DNA from: Jaminaea rosea
Lineage: Eukaryota; Basidiomycota; Exobasidiomycetes; Microstromatales
Reading direction: 5' to 3'
Assembly (NCBI RefSeq): GCF_003144245.1
Contig: NW_020289975.1
Location: forward strand, 1,011,496-1,075,495
DNA length: 64,000 bases
Made by a program: the position numbers and the translations under genes. Of the stretch, positions 30,585 to 42,573 are shown one piece after another (the first letter of the stretch is position 1; each line of letters starts with the position of its first letter). Under the pieces are notes generated by a model that saw only the letters and a list, made by a program, of their open reading frames with translations, made no database searches and was not told the origin of the DNA.

Positions 30585-30869
30585 CTTGAGATAAGTTGAT
30601 GAGGGTGGGGGAAGGGTGGTTGGTGGTTGGTAAAGACGAAGGGTCAAGCGCTCAAACCCGCGGCGAGCGGCAGGAGGGATCGAGTTCCCACTTCTTCGCC
30701 CAAGTCACGTGCCCGCAGCCGGCAAGGCACAAACCACGTGGCGAAATCAGGCGCGCCTCGCACCTTCAACTCACGCATCGTCATCGATCGTAGACTAAGT
30801 GTTCGATCAAAGCAAGGAGGGCATCGTAAGGCAAGAGATACGCGAAGCAAAGCAGATGAAGATCGCACG

Positions 30870-33800
30870 CTAGTCGCACTTGGTCACGAGGCGATTGCGA
30901 GGGCTGCGACAGGGTCAGGCGAGGTGGTGAGCTCAAGTAGTCACGCCTCGACATCGACCTCTCTGCTACTCACAATGCATGGCCGTATCCGGCTCGATGA
31001 CCCTTCGGCTCCGTCCATGTCGTCAGGTTGGGATTGCTGTACTGTGAACAGTGCAACCGGGCGTCAGCGTTGACCTGCAGCGTCCGCAACCTGTAGGTGC
31101 GCCCACTCACAGCCTCCCAGTGCCTCTGGATGTAGTCCTGCTCAAGGGAGAACACCACGCTAATCAGCATCCGCGTCGTGGTCCAATAGGGTACAATGAC
31201 GCGTCAACATACAGCAGTTGGATACTCTTTGGGGTCGCATCCAACATTCTCCTCGCCCTCGGGCTGATAGACGCCTGTGCAACAAAGCCAGCGAAGGGAC
31301 AGAGATTCAAGTCAGGACCACGTCTCTTACGGCGAGCTTGCAACAACAATCTGCTTGAGGCTCACGGATGTAGTCGATTTTGAAGTGGGCCGGGAATTGC
31401 AAATCGTCCCACTTGGGCTTGGAGAAGCTGTACGACATGCCAAAGTTCATGATTATGTACATGGGCTCCGCGGGGATCTGTTGGCATGGCCGAGGAGCAG
31501 CGTCAGCAAAACGGCCGTCGAGCCTCGAGCCAGCCTGAGAGACACTCACATATCGTCCGCTGATCTGGAGCTCGCTACTCGGACCAGGTCGAGGCAGTCA
31601 AGTCAGCGCAAGTCCGCTGTCACGGTGTCCCACTTCACAGCGCCGCGCCAACTCACGGATCTGGCCCCATGGCCTGATCCATATCAACGCTCCACGCCTT
31701 CTTCCCGCTCACGCTCCACACCACATAGCTCCCCTTGGGGCCCGGTCGGTACTCGACGGCGTGAACATCAAACTGGTTGGCTGTGCGCTCGTAGTTATTA
31801 GGGTCCGTGTCGCATACACCCGAGATGGACTGTTGGTAGTGCCCGCCGTGGTACGGATTGCGACGAGCGCGATCGGGGTCATACCATACTGCATGGTCTT
31901 GTGCGACTTCGTAGGAGGTGCTGAAGGGGGCAGCTTGGAGGGAGAGGGACATGTGACTGCGAGCAAGTAGCGACGGAGATGTTTGAGGTCAGTTTCGGCC
32001 GCAAAGAGGGAGCGGAGAATCGGGCCGCTTACCCTCCAACTGGAGCAGCATCGCCTTCGAAGATCTTCACAAGAGAGAGATGTCAGTCACACCTCCGCGA
32101 ACCGTCTTTAGGCATGCGTCCTCACATCAAGCTCAGGCGCAGAACGCGCTCCCCAAGTTCCGTCCTTCAGCTTGGGCCCAGGGTGATCTTCGCCCGGGCA
32201 AGTGCAAGCGCTCAATCTCTGACCAGGCAGCCAAGAAAGCGACTTGCCCTTTGCGCCACTGGTCAAAGCCAATTCGGGACCTCCTCCCATGCTCTTGGGG
32301 AACGTTTGCTGCCCAAGCGGACGGGGAACAGAGTTCAGCGCTCCTAGCTCGCCACGGCAGAATACTGAGGCGCGACGTACGTTGGGCAAGGTACCGACAT
32401 CGCATGTGCCGTACGTATATGGCCACATGCCATGAGTTGTTGCGCCGTACCCTGCTCGGCCTAGGTTGCCCATCATCCAGATAGCCGGCCCTACATCGTT
32501 GCGCCAGGAATGGCAAAGTCAGTGTTCGACAGGTTCTCCTCGATATCATCCATCCGCCGCACTCACAGAAGCCAGGAACTGTCGGACTTCCAGGCATGAC
32601 GACCCTCGCCTCTACCAAGCCGCCAGTGAAGCAGAACTTATTCCACGAGCTCATGACGCCCGAGCGGAAGTAATTGTTGTGGTTGATCTTCTCGCTCATC
32701 GTGATCACCAGACTGCCATTGCGCGTCGTGATGGCCGAAGGGTCGTACCATTCGTAGTCGCCCTGGGAAAGCAGGTTGGGTGGCTCAGCAGGAGGGATTA
32801 GTCGACTCGAGGAGCACTCGTCGCCTCACCGTCTCCCAGTACCACTGGTCAAGGGCCTCCCAGAAAGGATCATCACCAGGATACTAGACGAGGCTCAAGT
32901 CGCAAGTCAGCACGGGGTCTCGCCCTCTGTTTCTCTTTTGCGTACTCACAAAGCTCCTGCCATCAACTTGAAACTCGTCCGAAAAGACCAGATTCATCTT
33001 CTTTGTTCCCGCCAAATTCATCCTACTGTAGGCCGCCTTGGGAGTATCATAATCGATCAAGCCCTGCCTCAGGGACTCGCCAAAGTACGGAACCTGACCA
33101 GATGCGTTTGTTCCTCCGAGGCCGAAGCCGCCGTGATGCGGTAGAACTTCGCTAAAGATGTACGAGAGGACAGGGTAGCCCAGGAATAGGCCAACGAGAG
33201 TGCAGGTGAGGAGGAAGAGGATGGTGATATTTACTGGAGGGGGGCAAAGGGAGAAAAAGGAGTGAGCAAGACGCGACACTCGGCGCGTGCTTGGCTAGAC
33301 TACCAATGCTAGACGCACTCACCAATGCCACGACAACTGCAGCAGCAGCAGCTCCGCCATCTCCATCTATCGACATCGTATTCAATCCTCGGCCCGCCGT
33401 TCTGCGCTCCGTCCTTCTTCTTTTCCCCTTTTCGACTACGGATCTTCTTGTACTTGACATCATGCAACCAATCGTCATCCTCCGGCCCAAGACTGGCATA
33501 CTCGTCGTAGATGTGATTGATCTTGTACGGGTTGGTGGCTCGATTGGCCCCATGTCCATTTCCCAGAGGTGGGCCGCCGTAGACGATGCCCGTTGATGCG
33601 CTCATTGCCGAGACCCACGAGGAAGAAGTGCTTGAATGGACATCAGACGAGGGAGGAGGGACGTGCAACTCGGATGTCGGAGGCTGAGCATAAGTAAGCT
33701 TCTCCTGCTCATCACCCCCACGCACGCCTGTGATGCTGAATGGATCGGGGTAGCCTCCTGCCGGGGAAGGGCAGGGGATAGCTCCGCCCACGCCATCGGA

Positions 33801-34349
33801 CATGGTCATCATGATACCCCTCTGCTGCTGGTGATGAGGAGGAGGGACGGCAGTGTTGTGCGAGGATACTAGAGTCATTGAGCCGCTATTGCTACTAGGC
33901 GGAGTACCGCCGTGCTCGCTGCTGCTGCTCATCAGGGTCCGTCTACCACTGAAGGCGCCAGGAACATAAGGCCGACGCTCCCCGCTGCCTACGCTAGAAA
34001 TGGGACCGCGGCTTGTGTTGGGGCTGCTCGCAGGACGATGAGCGGATGCCTGATGTTGCGAGGGATGCTGGTGGCCAGGCGCGCTCTTGGGCGGTGCTTG
34101 GTGGACGAAAGACACCTTTGACTGGGTTGCGGCAGCTTCACCCTTGTGCTGCGGCTGCGGCTGCTGCGATTTCGCTGGCTCGGTGTTGGGTCGTGGGTCT
34201 CGAGGCCCCGCAGTGTGGCCTCGCACAGCACCAGCAGGCTGTCCCGCACCCTGAGTCCCAACTATTGATGGGCTGGCGCTCTCGATGGGTTGCGGCTGGC
34301 GCTGACGCTGACGGTCGTCCTTCCTTGCCGACTTGCCTTTGCGAAACAT
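30870..34349 (-). CDS. KRE6: Kre6/Skn1 beta-1,6-glucan synthesis glycosidase
   Basis: Fourteen exons close in frame to 837 residues: 33323-34349, 32950-33233, 32830-32883, 32567-32762, 32381-32490, 32126-32308, 32033-32064, 31657-31956, 31550-31574, 31366-31477, 31213-31274, 31111-31137, 30974-31041, 30870-30903. All introns are 61-91 bp. It is a type II membrane protein: about 340 cytosolic, Ser/Pro-rich residues, a membrane anchor (ITILFLLTCTLVGLFLGYPV), then the luminal SKN1/KRE6 GH16-like domain with FSDEF, DPFWEALDQWYW, ACTCPGEDHPGP and the catalytic E-L-D-I-F-E at about 616-621 (its codons span an intron). The end PRNRLVTKCD follows the family's conserved tail. Kre6 acts in the ER/Golgi in cell-wall beta-1,6-glucan assembly. 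The KRE6 versus SKN1 paralogue assignment is open. Confidence 0.93.
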
Positions 34350-34639
34350 ACTGGCGAAGACTGGATGACGAGAGAGAAGTTCAAATCAAAGATCAACGAT
34401 ACCAAGCTGTGCACCTGTGCTCCGCCGCTCGTCATCTCGCTGGCCCGCTGGCCCGCTGGCCCTCGCTATCTCCTCGCTGCGAAAAGCGGCTGGGTATCGA
34501 TTTTGATTTGCGTGCGTTACGCTCAGTGACAAAGCCAATGTCCCCGTTGCTGCCGCCGCCGCCGCCACCAACACCATCGCCGCCTGCGGGCATAAGAGCG
34601 TGTCGGCCCGCCGGCAATCCCCGCCTTCACAGCCCAAGC

Positions 34640-37600
34640 CTACGTCTGCACCTCCTCCTTGACCGCCAACTCAAAGCCTGCCACGAATCGCTCTTTGATG
34701 TCCTCGGTCGGGAATGCAATCGTCACCTCCATGACAGCACCAGTGTCTCCGTTGTCGGCCTCTTCGTCCTCGAAGACGAGCGAGCAGCTATGCGGCGCCT
34801 GGCACTCTTCAAAGTCATCTTGCACGCGCCGGTTCGCCAGGCGCCAGAACTCCAATCGCTCAGCGGGGAGACCTTGTCGCTGGTTCTCAATGCGATCCTT
34901 GTCCTCCTTGAAGAAGAGAATGCCGTCTGAGCGAAGCTCAAAAAAGCGGCTGCCCAAGGCGTAGGGTAGATGAATGGTCAGCGAGGAGCATCAAAAGACT
35001 TCGAGCGGCGCAAGCGAGCGCGACTCACGTTCGCCATGGCCCACTCTCCCCAAGCTGGGCCCTCGCCACCCCAACAAGCAATGCCTCTCCTCCTTCGATC
35101 CTCTCCTTCATCTCAGTCTTCATCGCTTCCCTCTTCTCCTCCAAGCGCCGTACCCTCTCCCTCCTCTCTGCCTCCCTCCTATCGCGCTCCTCTCCTTCCT
35201 CGATTAACTTGGCCTCTCTCCTCTGCCAATCCACCTTGCGCCGCCTCGCCTCCTCGATTGCCTCGCGCTCCTGTTGCTCTGCTCGCTCCTTCTCGACTTT
35301 GACCTGAGAGGCTCGACGAGCCTCCTCCGCCTGTTGAGACTCGACACGGAGCCGGCGAGTGCGTTCCTCGTGCTCGAGCTTGGAGCGCTCAAATGCATCG
35401 AGGGCATTGCGTTTGGCTTGCTCGCGAGCCCATTTAGCTCGTGCCGCTAGCTCGGCATCGCTGCGTTCTCGTTCGCGGCGGGTGACTTCGGAAAGCTCGA
35501 ATTCCAGTCCTGCGTGAGAGGAGGAGCAGTGAGATCGAGTTGGTCAGTTGCTGAACTCATCCGGCTTGCAGCGCTCTCACAGCGGCAGCCACTTACGCTT
35601 CTGTAACTGCCTCGCCACCTTGATCTGCTCCAGCGCAGCCTGCTCAGCAGCCAAGGCCCTGCGCCTTGCCTCGTCCGCTAGCTCGCCGCGGCTCAGGATC
35701 TTGCTGGTCGAGGCGGCGTCCATAGGCGTGTGTGCTTCAGCTCCGGTGATGGCGTCACCATTGCCTGTCTCGCCACTCAATGCCCTAGCAGCCGCTGGGG
35801 AAAGAGGCGGGGGAACAGGCAGATCTTTATCGGCCAGGATGACCGATGGTGCCGGAATTGTAACCAGAGAGTACTGAAAGCTGCCCCTATCACTAACCGC
35901 AGAAGTCACCGCCTCATGAAAAGGCCTGAATGCTGCAGTAGGTTTCGCTTTCAGATCCTCGAACTCGTCCTCACCCCGCACCTGGCGTGGGCTGAAGTTG
36001 CGCGACCCATGTCTCGACACCCAGCTTAATCCGTCAGACGACCCTTCTTCGCGGATGGCGCGACGCTCTCTCCTTGCCTCGAGGAGGGCTTGAGCGTGTT
36101 CTGCGACATTGTCACTCGAGCCACGCCCAGTGGGCTTGTGGTCGTCACCGCTGCTGCCCGGTGTCTTTGGGACACGGTGATGATGATAGCTGGAAGTGCC
36201 GCTGCCGCTGCTCTTGATTCCCGCTGAAGCGCTCCTCACGCGTGGGGTCATGGCCGCATCCACACTGCCGCCCAGGCTGGCCGTCGGCATATTGCTGCTT
36301 GTGAGCTTCAGAGGCTCGGGACGATGCTTTTTGTCTGCGCCGGCAGATGCCTGCGATCTGTCAGAGACCTTGGCGCGGTTGCTAGGAGCTGTACTCGATA
36401 CTGCAGTCGAGGCAACAGACTTTGACCTGGCGGTGGAAGATGCCTTGGAAGGAGCAGTGGGGAGCGGCTCGGAAGGCGGTGGACCGAGTTTTGTTGGAGT
36501 CGGGGAGCCGCGCTGTGTAGTCGATGGTAGTAGGGACGAGGGTTGGAATGGGAGCGGAGGGAGAGAGGAGAAAGGCAAGCGGGTCAACGTCTGTCGGCGG
36601 GCAGCGGAAATAAAGGAGGGGAAAGGCGGCCGCCGCATAGGCTTGAGGGTCCAGGGCGAGTCGGCGAGATCTGAGCGCCAAAAAAGCAATCTCGTCTCCG
36701 CATCGGCAGGCAGTGACGGCAGTGGCATGCACGACGGGACAAAAGGAAAAGCGAGCGACGCCACGCCACGCCAAGCCAAGAAGCACAAACTCACCTTTTG
36801 CCTCTGTTGCTCCTGCTCAAGCCTTTTAAGCACGTCTTGTCTCTTCTTCTCGTCCTCTCTCTGCTTGCGTCGCTGTCTCCTCCTCTCGTCTTCGCGTTCC
36901 AGCTCAGCAACTCGTGCCTTCTCCGCCGCGAGAAAGCTGGCAAAGTCATTGCGAGCCTGCTGCTCAGCCTCATCCACATCGGCAGCGGCGCTGTTATTTC
37001 CAGACGAGCGGATCCACATCGACTCTTTGCGGGAGTGTGGATTGGGCATGGAGAGGAGTGACTCGCCCGCCGCAGCATGATGGTCGTGTGAGCTCGATGA
37101 CAGGAGCGCAGCGGAGGTGCGGGGCGTGCGGGAAGGCGCTATGGAGCTACGGCTGCCTAGGATGGACTCGCCCTTCTCCTGCACGACAGGCAGAGGCTTG
37201 TCGATGGGGTGTTTGATGACTCGCTCCTGCGACGGGTCATACTGCAGAATCGATTGGGTTCTTGAGCGCGGCGAGGGGGTGCGCGAGTGGCTCGAGGAGA
37301 CGACTGATCGATTGTCCTCATCAGCTGCGGACGGCTGCGCTGGAGTGAGTGCCTTCGCGGTACTCTGACTCCATCTCGCCGGTACGAGAGAATAGCCTGC
37401 GAGAATGCCGCTCCTTCCACTCTTGCTGCTGCGGTTATCGTCGATTGGAGTTTCCAGATCTCTGCGTAAGGATCCTGCCAGACTCTCTGAGCCAGTCAAG
37501 CGACCACTGGCGTTGCTCTGTGACCACCTATCCTGCAGATCCTGAAGGTCATTCGTCGCTACGATGGGCGATCTGCCTGTCGGTTGCTCGGAGGAGGGCG

Positions 37601-38624
37601 AGACGAGCAGCTGCGGCGAATTCAAACTGCTGAGGCCTGGCAGAGTTAAGCTTGGTCGTGTGCGGGCGGGATGTTCGTCCTTTTGTGGCAGGGGCGGCGG
37701 AGCGTCTTCCTCCTTACTGCCACCTCGCGCAGGCGGCGAAATGCTGGCAGCATCTTTGATCGGCTGAGCGAGACGATGCGTTGCATAGGCCTCAGACTTG
37801 ACGTCCAGCTCAGAGAGGACCCTTTGCAACGTAACCTCTTCGATGGACGAGACGGTCGTTGAAGCATCGTAGCTGCCTTGAAGTGCGCTGATTAGATTCC
37901 TGCCATGGACGAGAGCCCTTGCTTTGCGAACGCCAGCAAGGGTCGACGGAAGGACGTGACAGAAGAGTGTACGGCCGGCTACCTTGATTACGAGCCCCTG
38001 TGGCTGGCCAGGCTTGGCGGACTGCCTCGCAGCTGCTACAACGTCACCATCACTGCATTGAGCTGACACCTCGAATTTGAATTGCTTCTTGACATTGCTC
38101 GACGGGTGGACCAGTGGGGAAGCACGCGGCGACGTGTCAAAGGATCCTTCGTCCAATGCTGGGCTCTGCTCTGGGCTCGTAGGCAAAGAGTCCAAGGGCG
38201 AGCGCGATACCTCGACGTACCCGATGACGAGGGCTCCATCGCCAGGCGACTCTCGAAGCTCCTCAATCGCGGCGAAGATGGCCGGCGCAATGTCCAGACC
38301 GGATGTCGATGCCAGCGAGGAGATCGACGAGGATGAAGAGGATCGAATTGTTGATCGCAGCGCAGAATTAAAGGTGTAGCTAGCCAAGTCTGTGCTGCCG
38401 TTGCTGTTGCTGCTTGGCACGCTGCTAGCCGTCGTCGACTCACGGCTGTGCTTTGCGAAGCTCGAACCTGATGCAGATGGGGATTGCGGTATTGAGTTGT
38501 GCTGCTTCTTCTGTTGGTGGTGCATAGGCTCCCATGCCTCGTTGGCCAGCGTCTCGATCTCATCGGAAACGTCAAAGGTGCTGACGCCATGCTCCTGGAG
38601 CCCTGGCCGAGGTCGGACGAGCAT
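34640..38624 (-). CDS. ADF-H, coiled-coil and PH domain protein
   Basis: Four exons (36795-38624, 35597-36512, 35029-35509, 34640-34949) close to 1178 residues. The start is the ATG at 38624 (MLVRPRPGLQEHGV); the frame is open further upstream without ATG. Residues about 105-275 look like a divergent ADF/cofilin-homology domain: PAIFAAIEELRESPGD, LFCHVLPSTLAGVRKARALV and EEVTLQRVLSELD. A Ser-rich middle follows. A long charged coiled coil (residues about 915-1070) comes next, then a PH domain whose first strands span an intron (GPWRTRFFELRSDGILFFKE) and which ends IKERFVAGFELA. Together these suggest a membrane-linked actin regulator at the cortex. The 282-bp intron 36513-36794 is unusually long for this gene set and lacks an in-frame stop, so retention would extend the protein. 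Confidence 0.75.
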
Positions 38625-39371
38625 TCCGAAGAAAGCTCCCGCGCTGCTACAACGACGAGAGCGGCGACGGCGATGACGATAGCAATGACCCTCACGGATG
38701 GTAGTGAAAAGAGAGTTTGGTGTGATGGCGATGAGGACTGGGAAGCCAAACCGAAAGCGAGATGCCTTGCCTGCTGCGTCGCCTAGACCGAAACCCTCTG
38801 GGCTGGCCGGAGATCGGCTCACAGAGGGGTCGAAGGGGATAGGATAACCTCCAGCCCCAGCCGAGAGCGAAAGCGAGGGCGAGAAAACAGGTGGGTTGAC
38901 AAAGTGTTGGTCTCCTCTCGACACTTCTCATCAAGTGCCATTTCACAACGGCATGCCGCAAAGGGCAACACAATGCATCGCCAGGACCTCTTTGCGCCTC
39001 GCAGGAGGGGCCGGCAAAGGTAGGGAGCTGAATTGAAGTGAGGGGCCTGACTGAGATCAAGGCGAGCGCTCATCTATCTTCTGCCTTGCTTGCGCTCACC
39101 CCTCGCCTTGCACTTGCACTTGCACTTGCACTTTCGCTCTTTCGCATCTGCGCCATCTCCTGCAAGAGGGCGTTGGTCGCGGCGGCGGGGAGGAAGAGCA
39201 AAGCCGAGTACTGAAGAGGAGTAGAAGAGGGGCGAACAAGCTGCAGCGAAGCGGCAAGCCTGCAAAGCTGGCGGCAAATCTGCGACCGCTTTGTTTGGTC
39301 GGAGCTCCAAAAACAGGTGGAGAGCGGGCTAGCCTGAGAAAAGGAGGCGTTCTAAATCGCAGCATCGCAGC
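38625..39371. other. Divergent intergenic region
   Basis: Between the ADF-H/PH gene (-) and the small plus-strand gene. Contains the hexamer repeat at 39107-39130. Frames open here on the minus strand lack ATG and look like 5' leader or chance. Confidence 0.4.
39107..39130. repeat. CTTGCA hexamer repeat, four units
   Basis: Four perfect tandem CTTGCA units in the divergent intergenic region upstream of the ADF-H/PH gene. Confidence 0.9.
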
Positions 39372-39874
39372 ATGGGCGGGGCAAAGGGGCGCTTCTCGAG
39401 GTTCCAGAAAGTCGCGAAGGAGAACGATGGGAGCGCGTTTTGGCGATGGGACCACAGATCGATCTGCACATTCGTACGTAAGAAAGGAAGAGAGAACGGG
39501 CAGAATGCTCCGCGATTGGTACGATATTGCTTCGCCTGAGAGAGAGACTTGATACAGCGTGAGCACCGGCCGGCGTATGGTGGAGGATGGTTGGCATGCT
39601 TTGTTCGGCGAGCGTGGTGCATAGATGGCCTGCACAGAAATACGCCGAGGTTCGGAATCTCCTACACCACTTGGAGGTCCAGGTCGCAAAGCTCCGCCTG
39701 GACCTCCAAGACCAGCTCAACTTGACCACCTTCCAAACGATCATGCCCGTGCTCACAGTCACGGCCGCCCTCACTGCACCCTCTGCAGAGCCCGTTCTGT
39801 CAACTCGATCACCTCCTCAATCTCAGCCCTCTCCCCCGGCTCACCCACGAGACATCTCCTTACAATCTCCTTGA
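39372..39874 (+). CDS. Small two-exon hypothetical protein
   Basis: Exon 39372-39473 (MGGAKGRFSRFQKVAKENDG...) and exon 39638-39874 join across a 164-bp intron with a GTACGTAAG donor and CACAG acceptor, giving 112 residues. The second exon starts with an amphipathic, probably coiled-coil helix (EVRNLLHHLEVQVAKLRLDL) followed by a short hydrophobic stretch (FQTIMPVLTVTAAL). A small organelle or membrane-associated subunit would fit, but I recognise no family. The last 104 bases overlap the 3' end of the kinase gene on the other strand, so the true stop may be earlier through another intron. Confidence 0.45.
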
Positions 39875-41475
39875 AACCCTCTGAGTAAATCTCTCCCTCC
39901 CCCTTCGGAAAGTCCCACTTTCCATTCAACACAGCAAGGGCCGTAGATGCTCCTTGCTCGAGCATGCTAGGCGTCTCGAATGGGGAATAATGATACGCCA
40001 TGGCGTACAGCGTGCATCCCAGCGACCAGATGTCCACCGTTTCAGTCAGGGTCGAGTCGGTCTTGACGTCGAAGAGCTCTGGGGCTCGATAGGGAAGAGT
40101 GGATCGTTCTGCTGCAAGGTCTTGCTCCATAACTGCTTCGCGACGGGAGGAGATGAGGATGCGGGCCCGGGTGGCACTGCCGAAGTCCATGAGGATGGGG
40201 ACACGGACAGGGTCGCCCGCGTTTGAGGATTCATTCGAGACCATGATGTTGCTGGGCGACGATAGATGGCAGGAGGTGTCAGCTTGTGCTTGTCGGGAGG
40301 CCCCCTCTCCTGGTCCTCTCCGCTCTCACCCCGGCTTGATATCCCTATGCGCATACGGGACCATTTCTCCTCCCTTGCCCTCCTCCAATCCTTCCCCACC
40401 CATCGCCGGCTGTACGATCTCCCTCTCTTTGCCCTTGACTGACGGCTTTGGCGGGTAAGCCGCACCGTCTTCCTCGTCATCGTCATCGTCGTGGTCCGAA
40501 TCGATTCCAAATGGGTCGGACTCGCCGTTCGTCGCGGCTCCGTCGATCAAAGGAGCGTCATCACCTTTCACACCTCTTCTCCCCCCCTTTCTTGAGGGAA
40601 GACTCATCTTGGCCATCTTTCCCGGCTGGCCTCCCCTCCTCGTCGCACCATTCGCCAGACTCGCTTCGTGACTCCCGTCGTCTTCGCCTGAGACTCTCCT
40701 TCCTCCAACGGGCACATCTGGCAAGCGGTACCGATGCATTGCTTGCACGGCTTTGCATGTCCCGAGGAAGAGCTGAAGCATCTCCCTCTCAGAGTAGCGC
40801 GTGCCGTTGACTGCATGGCGATTGATGGCGTCTTGGACGTTTCCTAGCGGGTAGAGGGGTAGGAAGAGGTATACCTGCGCGAGCAACGCGATAGTCTCAA
40901 TGAGCTCATGTGCTATCGACCTTCAGTAATGCCTTCTCGCCGGTTGTCGCTCACCGTCTTGGCACCAGATGCAGCATCAGCATCGGACGAAGGGATATTG
41001 CCAAATCCAGAGGCATGGTCTGCGGCTTCTTGGACCACGGCACTATCAAGGATGCGGATGATGTTCGGGGATCGAAAGCGTCGCATGGCTTCGATCTCCT
41101 TGATGGCTGCCGTGAATGATTCTGAGCCATGAGAGCAGCGAATCTAAGAGTTGGCATCACGATGTTAGCCTAGCATTTAGGCAGGAGCGGCCCCACACAG
41201 CCTGTCGTACGACGACTTCTGTGCCTCACCTTCTTGAGCGCAAACTCCCTGCCGCTACCCTTGTCCCTCGCCAAGTAGACAAAGCTGAAGCCTCCCTCAC
41301 CCAAGAGCTTGATGATCTGGATGTTACGCCCGTTGAGCTTGATTTCCCCACCGACGTTGCCCTGCCCGCCAAGTGCCGATGGACCCGACAGGCCGCACAT
41401 GTCGAGGATCGGGGCTGGTGAGCATGCCTGCAGGGAGGAGAGGAGAGCATACGCTGTGTCTTGTAGCCGATCCAT
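39771..41475 (-). CDS. ENV7: Ser/Thr kinase of the NAK/Env7-STK16 family
   Basis: Four exons (41230-41475, 40955-41143, 40330-40874, 39771-40251; introns 86, 80 and 78 bp) give 486 residues. Kinase motifs in order: Gly loop LGEGGFSFVYLA (about 58), catalytic Lys in FALKK (81), catalytic loop HRDIKPGNIM (about 321, codons split by an intron), LMDFGSATRA, and PYRAPELF in place of the usual APE. This matches the Env7/STK16 (MPSK1) group, palmitoylated kinases of vacuole or Golgi membranes acting in fusion and secretion. Near the N terminus is CGLSG; I cannot judge palmitoylation. An acidic insertion of about 110 residues lies between helix E and the catalytic loop. Divergently paired with FSH1 over 207 bp. 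Confidence 0.88.
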
Positions 41476-41682
41476 CGTACTTGACGGGCTGATCAGGATG
41501 AGGCGTGTTATGGGTGAGTTTGTGAGGAAGGAAGGAAGGGACGCTTTCGAAGAGCGCACGTCGTTCGGAGCACAGACCACAGCAACACGCTCTGAGCGGC
41601 CTGCACCAAATCAGTCCCGCTCCCACTGCCCGCCTTCCTTTGCTTCCTCGTTTTTAACGTTCTCACTCGTAGCTCGCCCGTC
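41476..41682. promoter_or_regulatory. Shared promoter region, kinase and FSH1
   Basis: 207-bp gap between divergent start codons (ENV7-like kinase on minus, FSH1-type hydrolase on plus). It must contain both promoters. No specific site is claimed. Confidence 0.5.
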
Positions 41683-42513
41683 ATGCCCCCTAAACTTCGC
41701 ATCCTCGCCTTCCACGGGTACACTTCCAACTCTTTCATCCTCCACAGACGGCTTGGATCGGTCCGCAAAGCCTGCAGGGATGTGGCTGACATTGTCACCC
41801 TCAATGGACCTCTTCTCGTACAACCAATCTCACGATCTCTCGATGCCCCGGAAGGTGAGGACGAGGTGACGGAAGCTACGCCCATCGAGGAGCAACCTCG
41901 TGCCTGGTGGAAGTCCACGGACGAAGGCAGCTACAAGGATGTCGAAAAGACGTGGAAATTGCTGAGCGAAGAGCTGGCAAAGTTGGACGGGCCCGTCGAT
42001 GGGGTCATAGGCTTCTCGCAGGGAGCTTGCCTTGCCGGTCTGCTAGCTGCGGCATTTGAGTCGCCCTCGCTCCTACCGGCCTTGAAGCTGCCAGAGGGGC
42101 AAGGTCCACTCAAATTCGCCATCGCCATCAGCGGGTTCAGGTCGAGGGACCCGGAGCATCAACCTCTTTGGAAGGACGAGCAAGGCGGCATCGAGACTCC
42201 CCTGCTGCACATTCTGGGAAAGGCGGATCAGATTGTCGACGAGGAGCGCAGCATGACCTTGGTGCATGCTGCAAAGAACTCAAGGGTTGAGCATCATGCT
42301 GGCGGGCATGTGGTCCCGAGTCAGGCGCCGTGGAGGAATTTCATGAGGGATTACATCGCAAGCTTTCAAGAGGGAGCCGAAAAGGATGGGTGGAAGAACG
42401 TCCTGGGACCAGCGGCAAGAAGTGGTGAGGATGCTGGAGGCGAAGGGGATAGCGCTCCGCCCAGTGGGACGGCCACGCCTACGACGACGACGAGTAAGAG
42501 GCCGGGATTGTAG
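41683..42513 (+). CDS. FSH1: FSH1-type serine hydrolase
   Basis: Intronless 276-residue protein (MPPKLRILAFHGYTSNSFIL). It has the alpha/beta hydrolase layout of the FSH1/OVCA2 family: oxyanion-side FHGYTSN at the N terminus, nucleophile elbow GFSQGACLAG (Ser about 113), acid in GKADQIVDEE (about 188) and catalytic His in HHAGGHVVPS (about 209). These hydrolases are cytosolic esterases; relatives also act as accessory enzymes in secondary metabolism, but no such cluster is present here. A low-complexity Thr/Gly tail follows. It ends 60 bp from the convergent NRDE2 stop. Confidence 0.88.
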   Translation: MPPKLRILAFHGYTSNSFILHRRLGSVRKACRDVADIVTLNGPLLVQPISRSLDAPEGEDEVTEATPIEEQPRAWWKSTDEGSYKDVEKTWKLLSEELAKLDGPVDGVIGFSQGACLAGLLAAAFESPSLLPALKLPEGQGPLKFAIAISGFRSRDPEHQPLWKDEQGGIETPLLHILGKADQIVDEERSMTLVHAAKNSRVEHHAGGHVVPSQAPWRNFMRDYIASFQEGAEKDGWKNVLGPAARSGEDAGGEGDSAPPSGTATPTTTTSKRPGL

Positions 42514-42573
42514 AGGCTTGATAATGCATAGAGCATGGCATATATGACAAGGGATGCGCTTGCTCAGTACGGT

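Noticed and set aside
36196-37080. 294-codon plus-strand frame inside the ADF-H/PH gene
   Set aside because: Antisense shadow of Ser-rich coding sequence; the minus-strand model closes with good splice sites.
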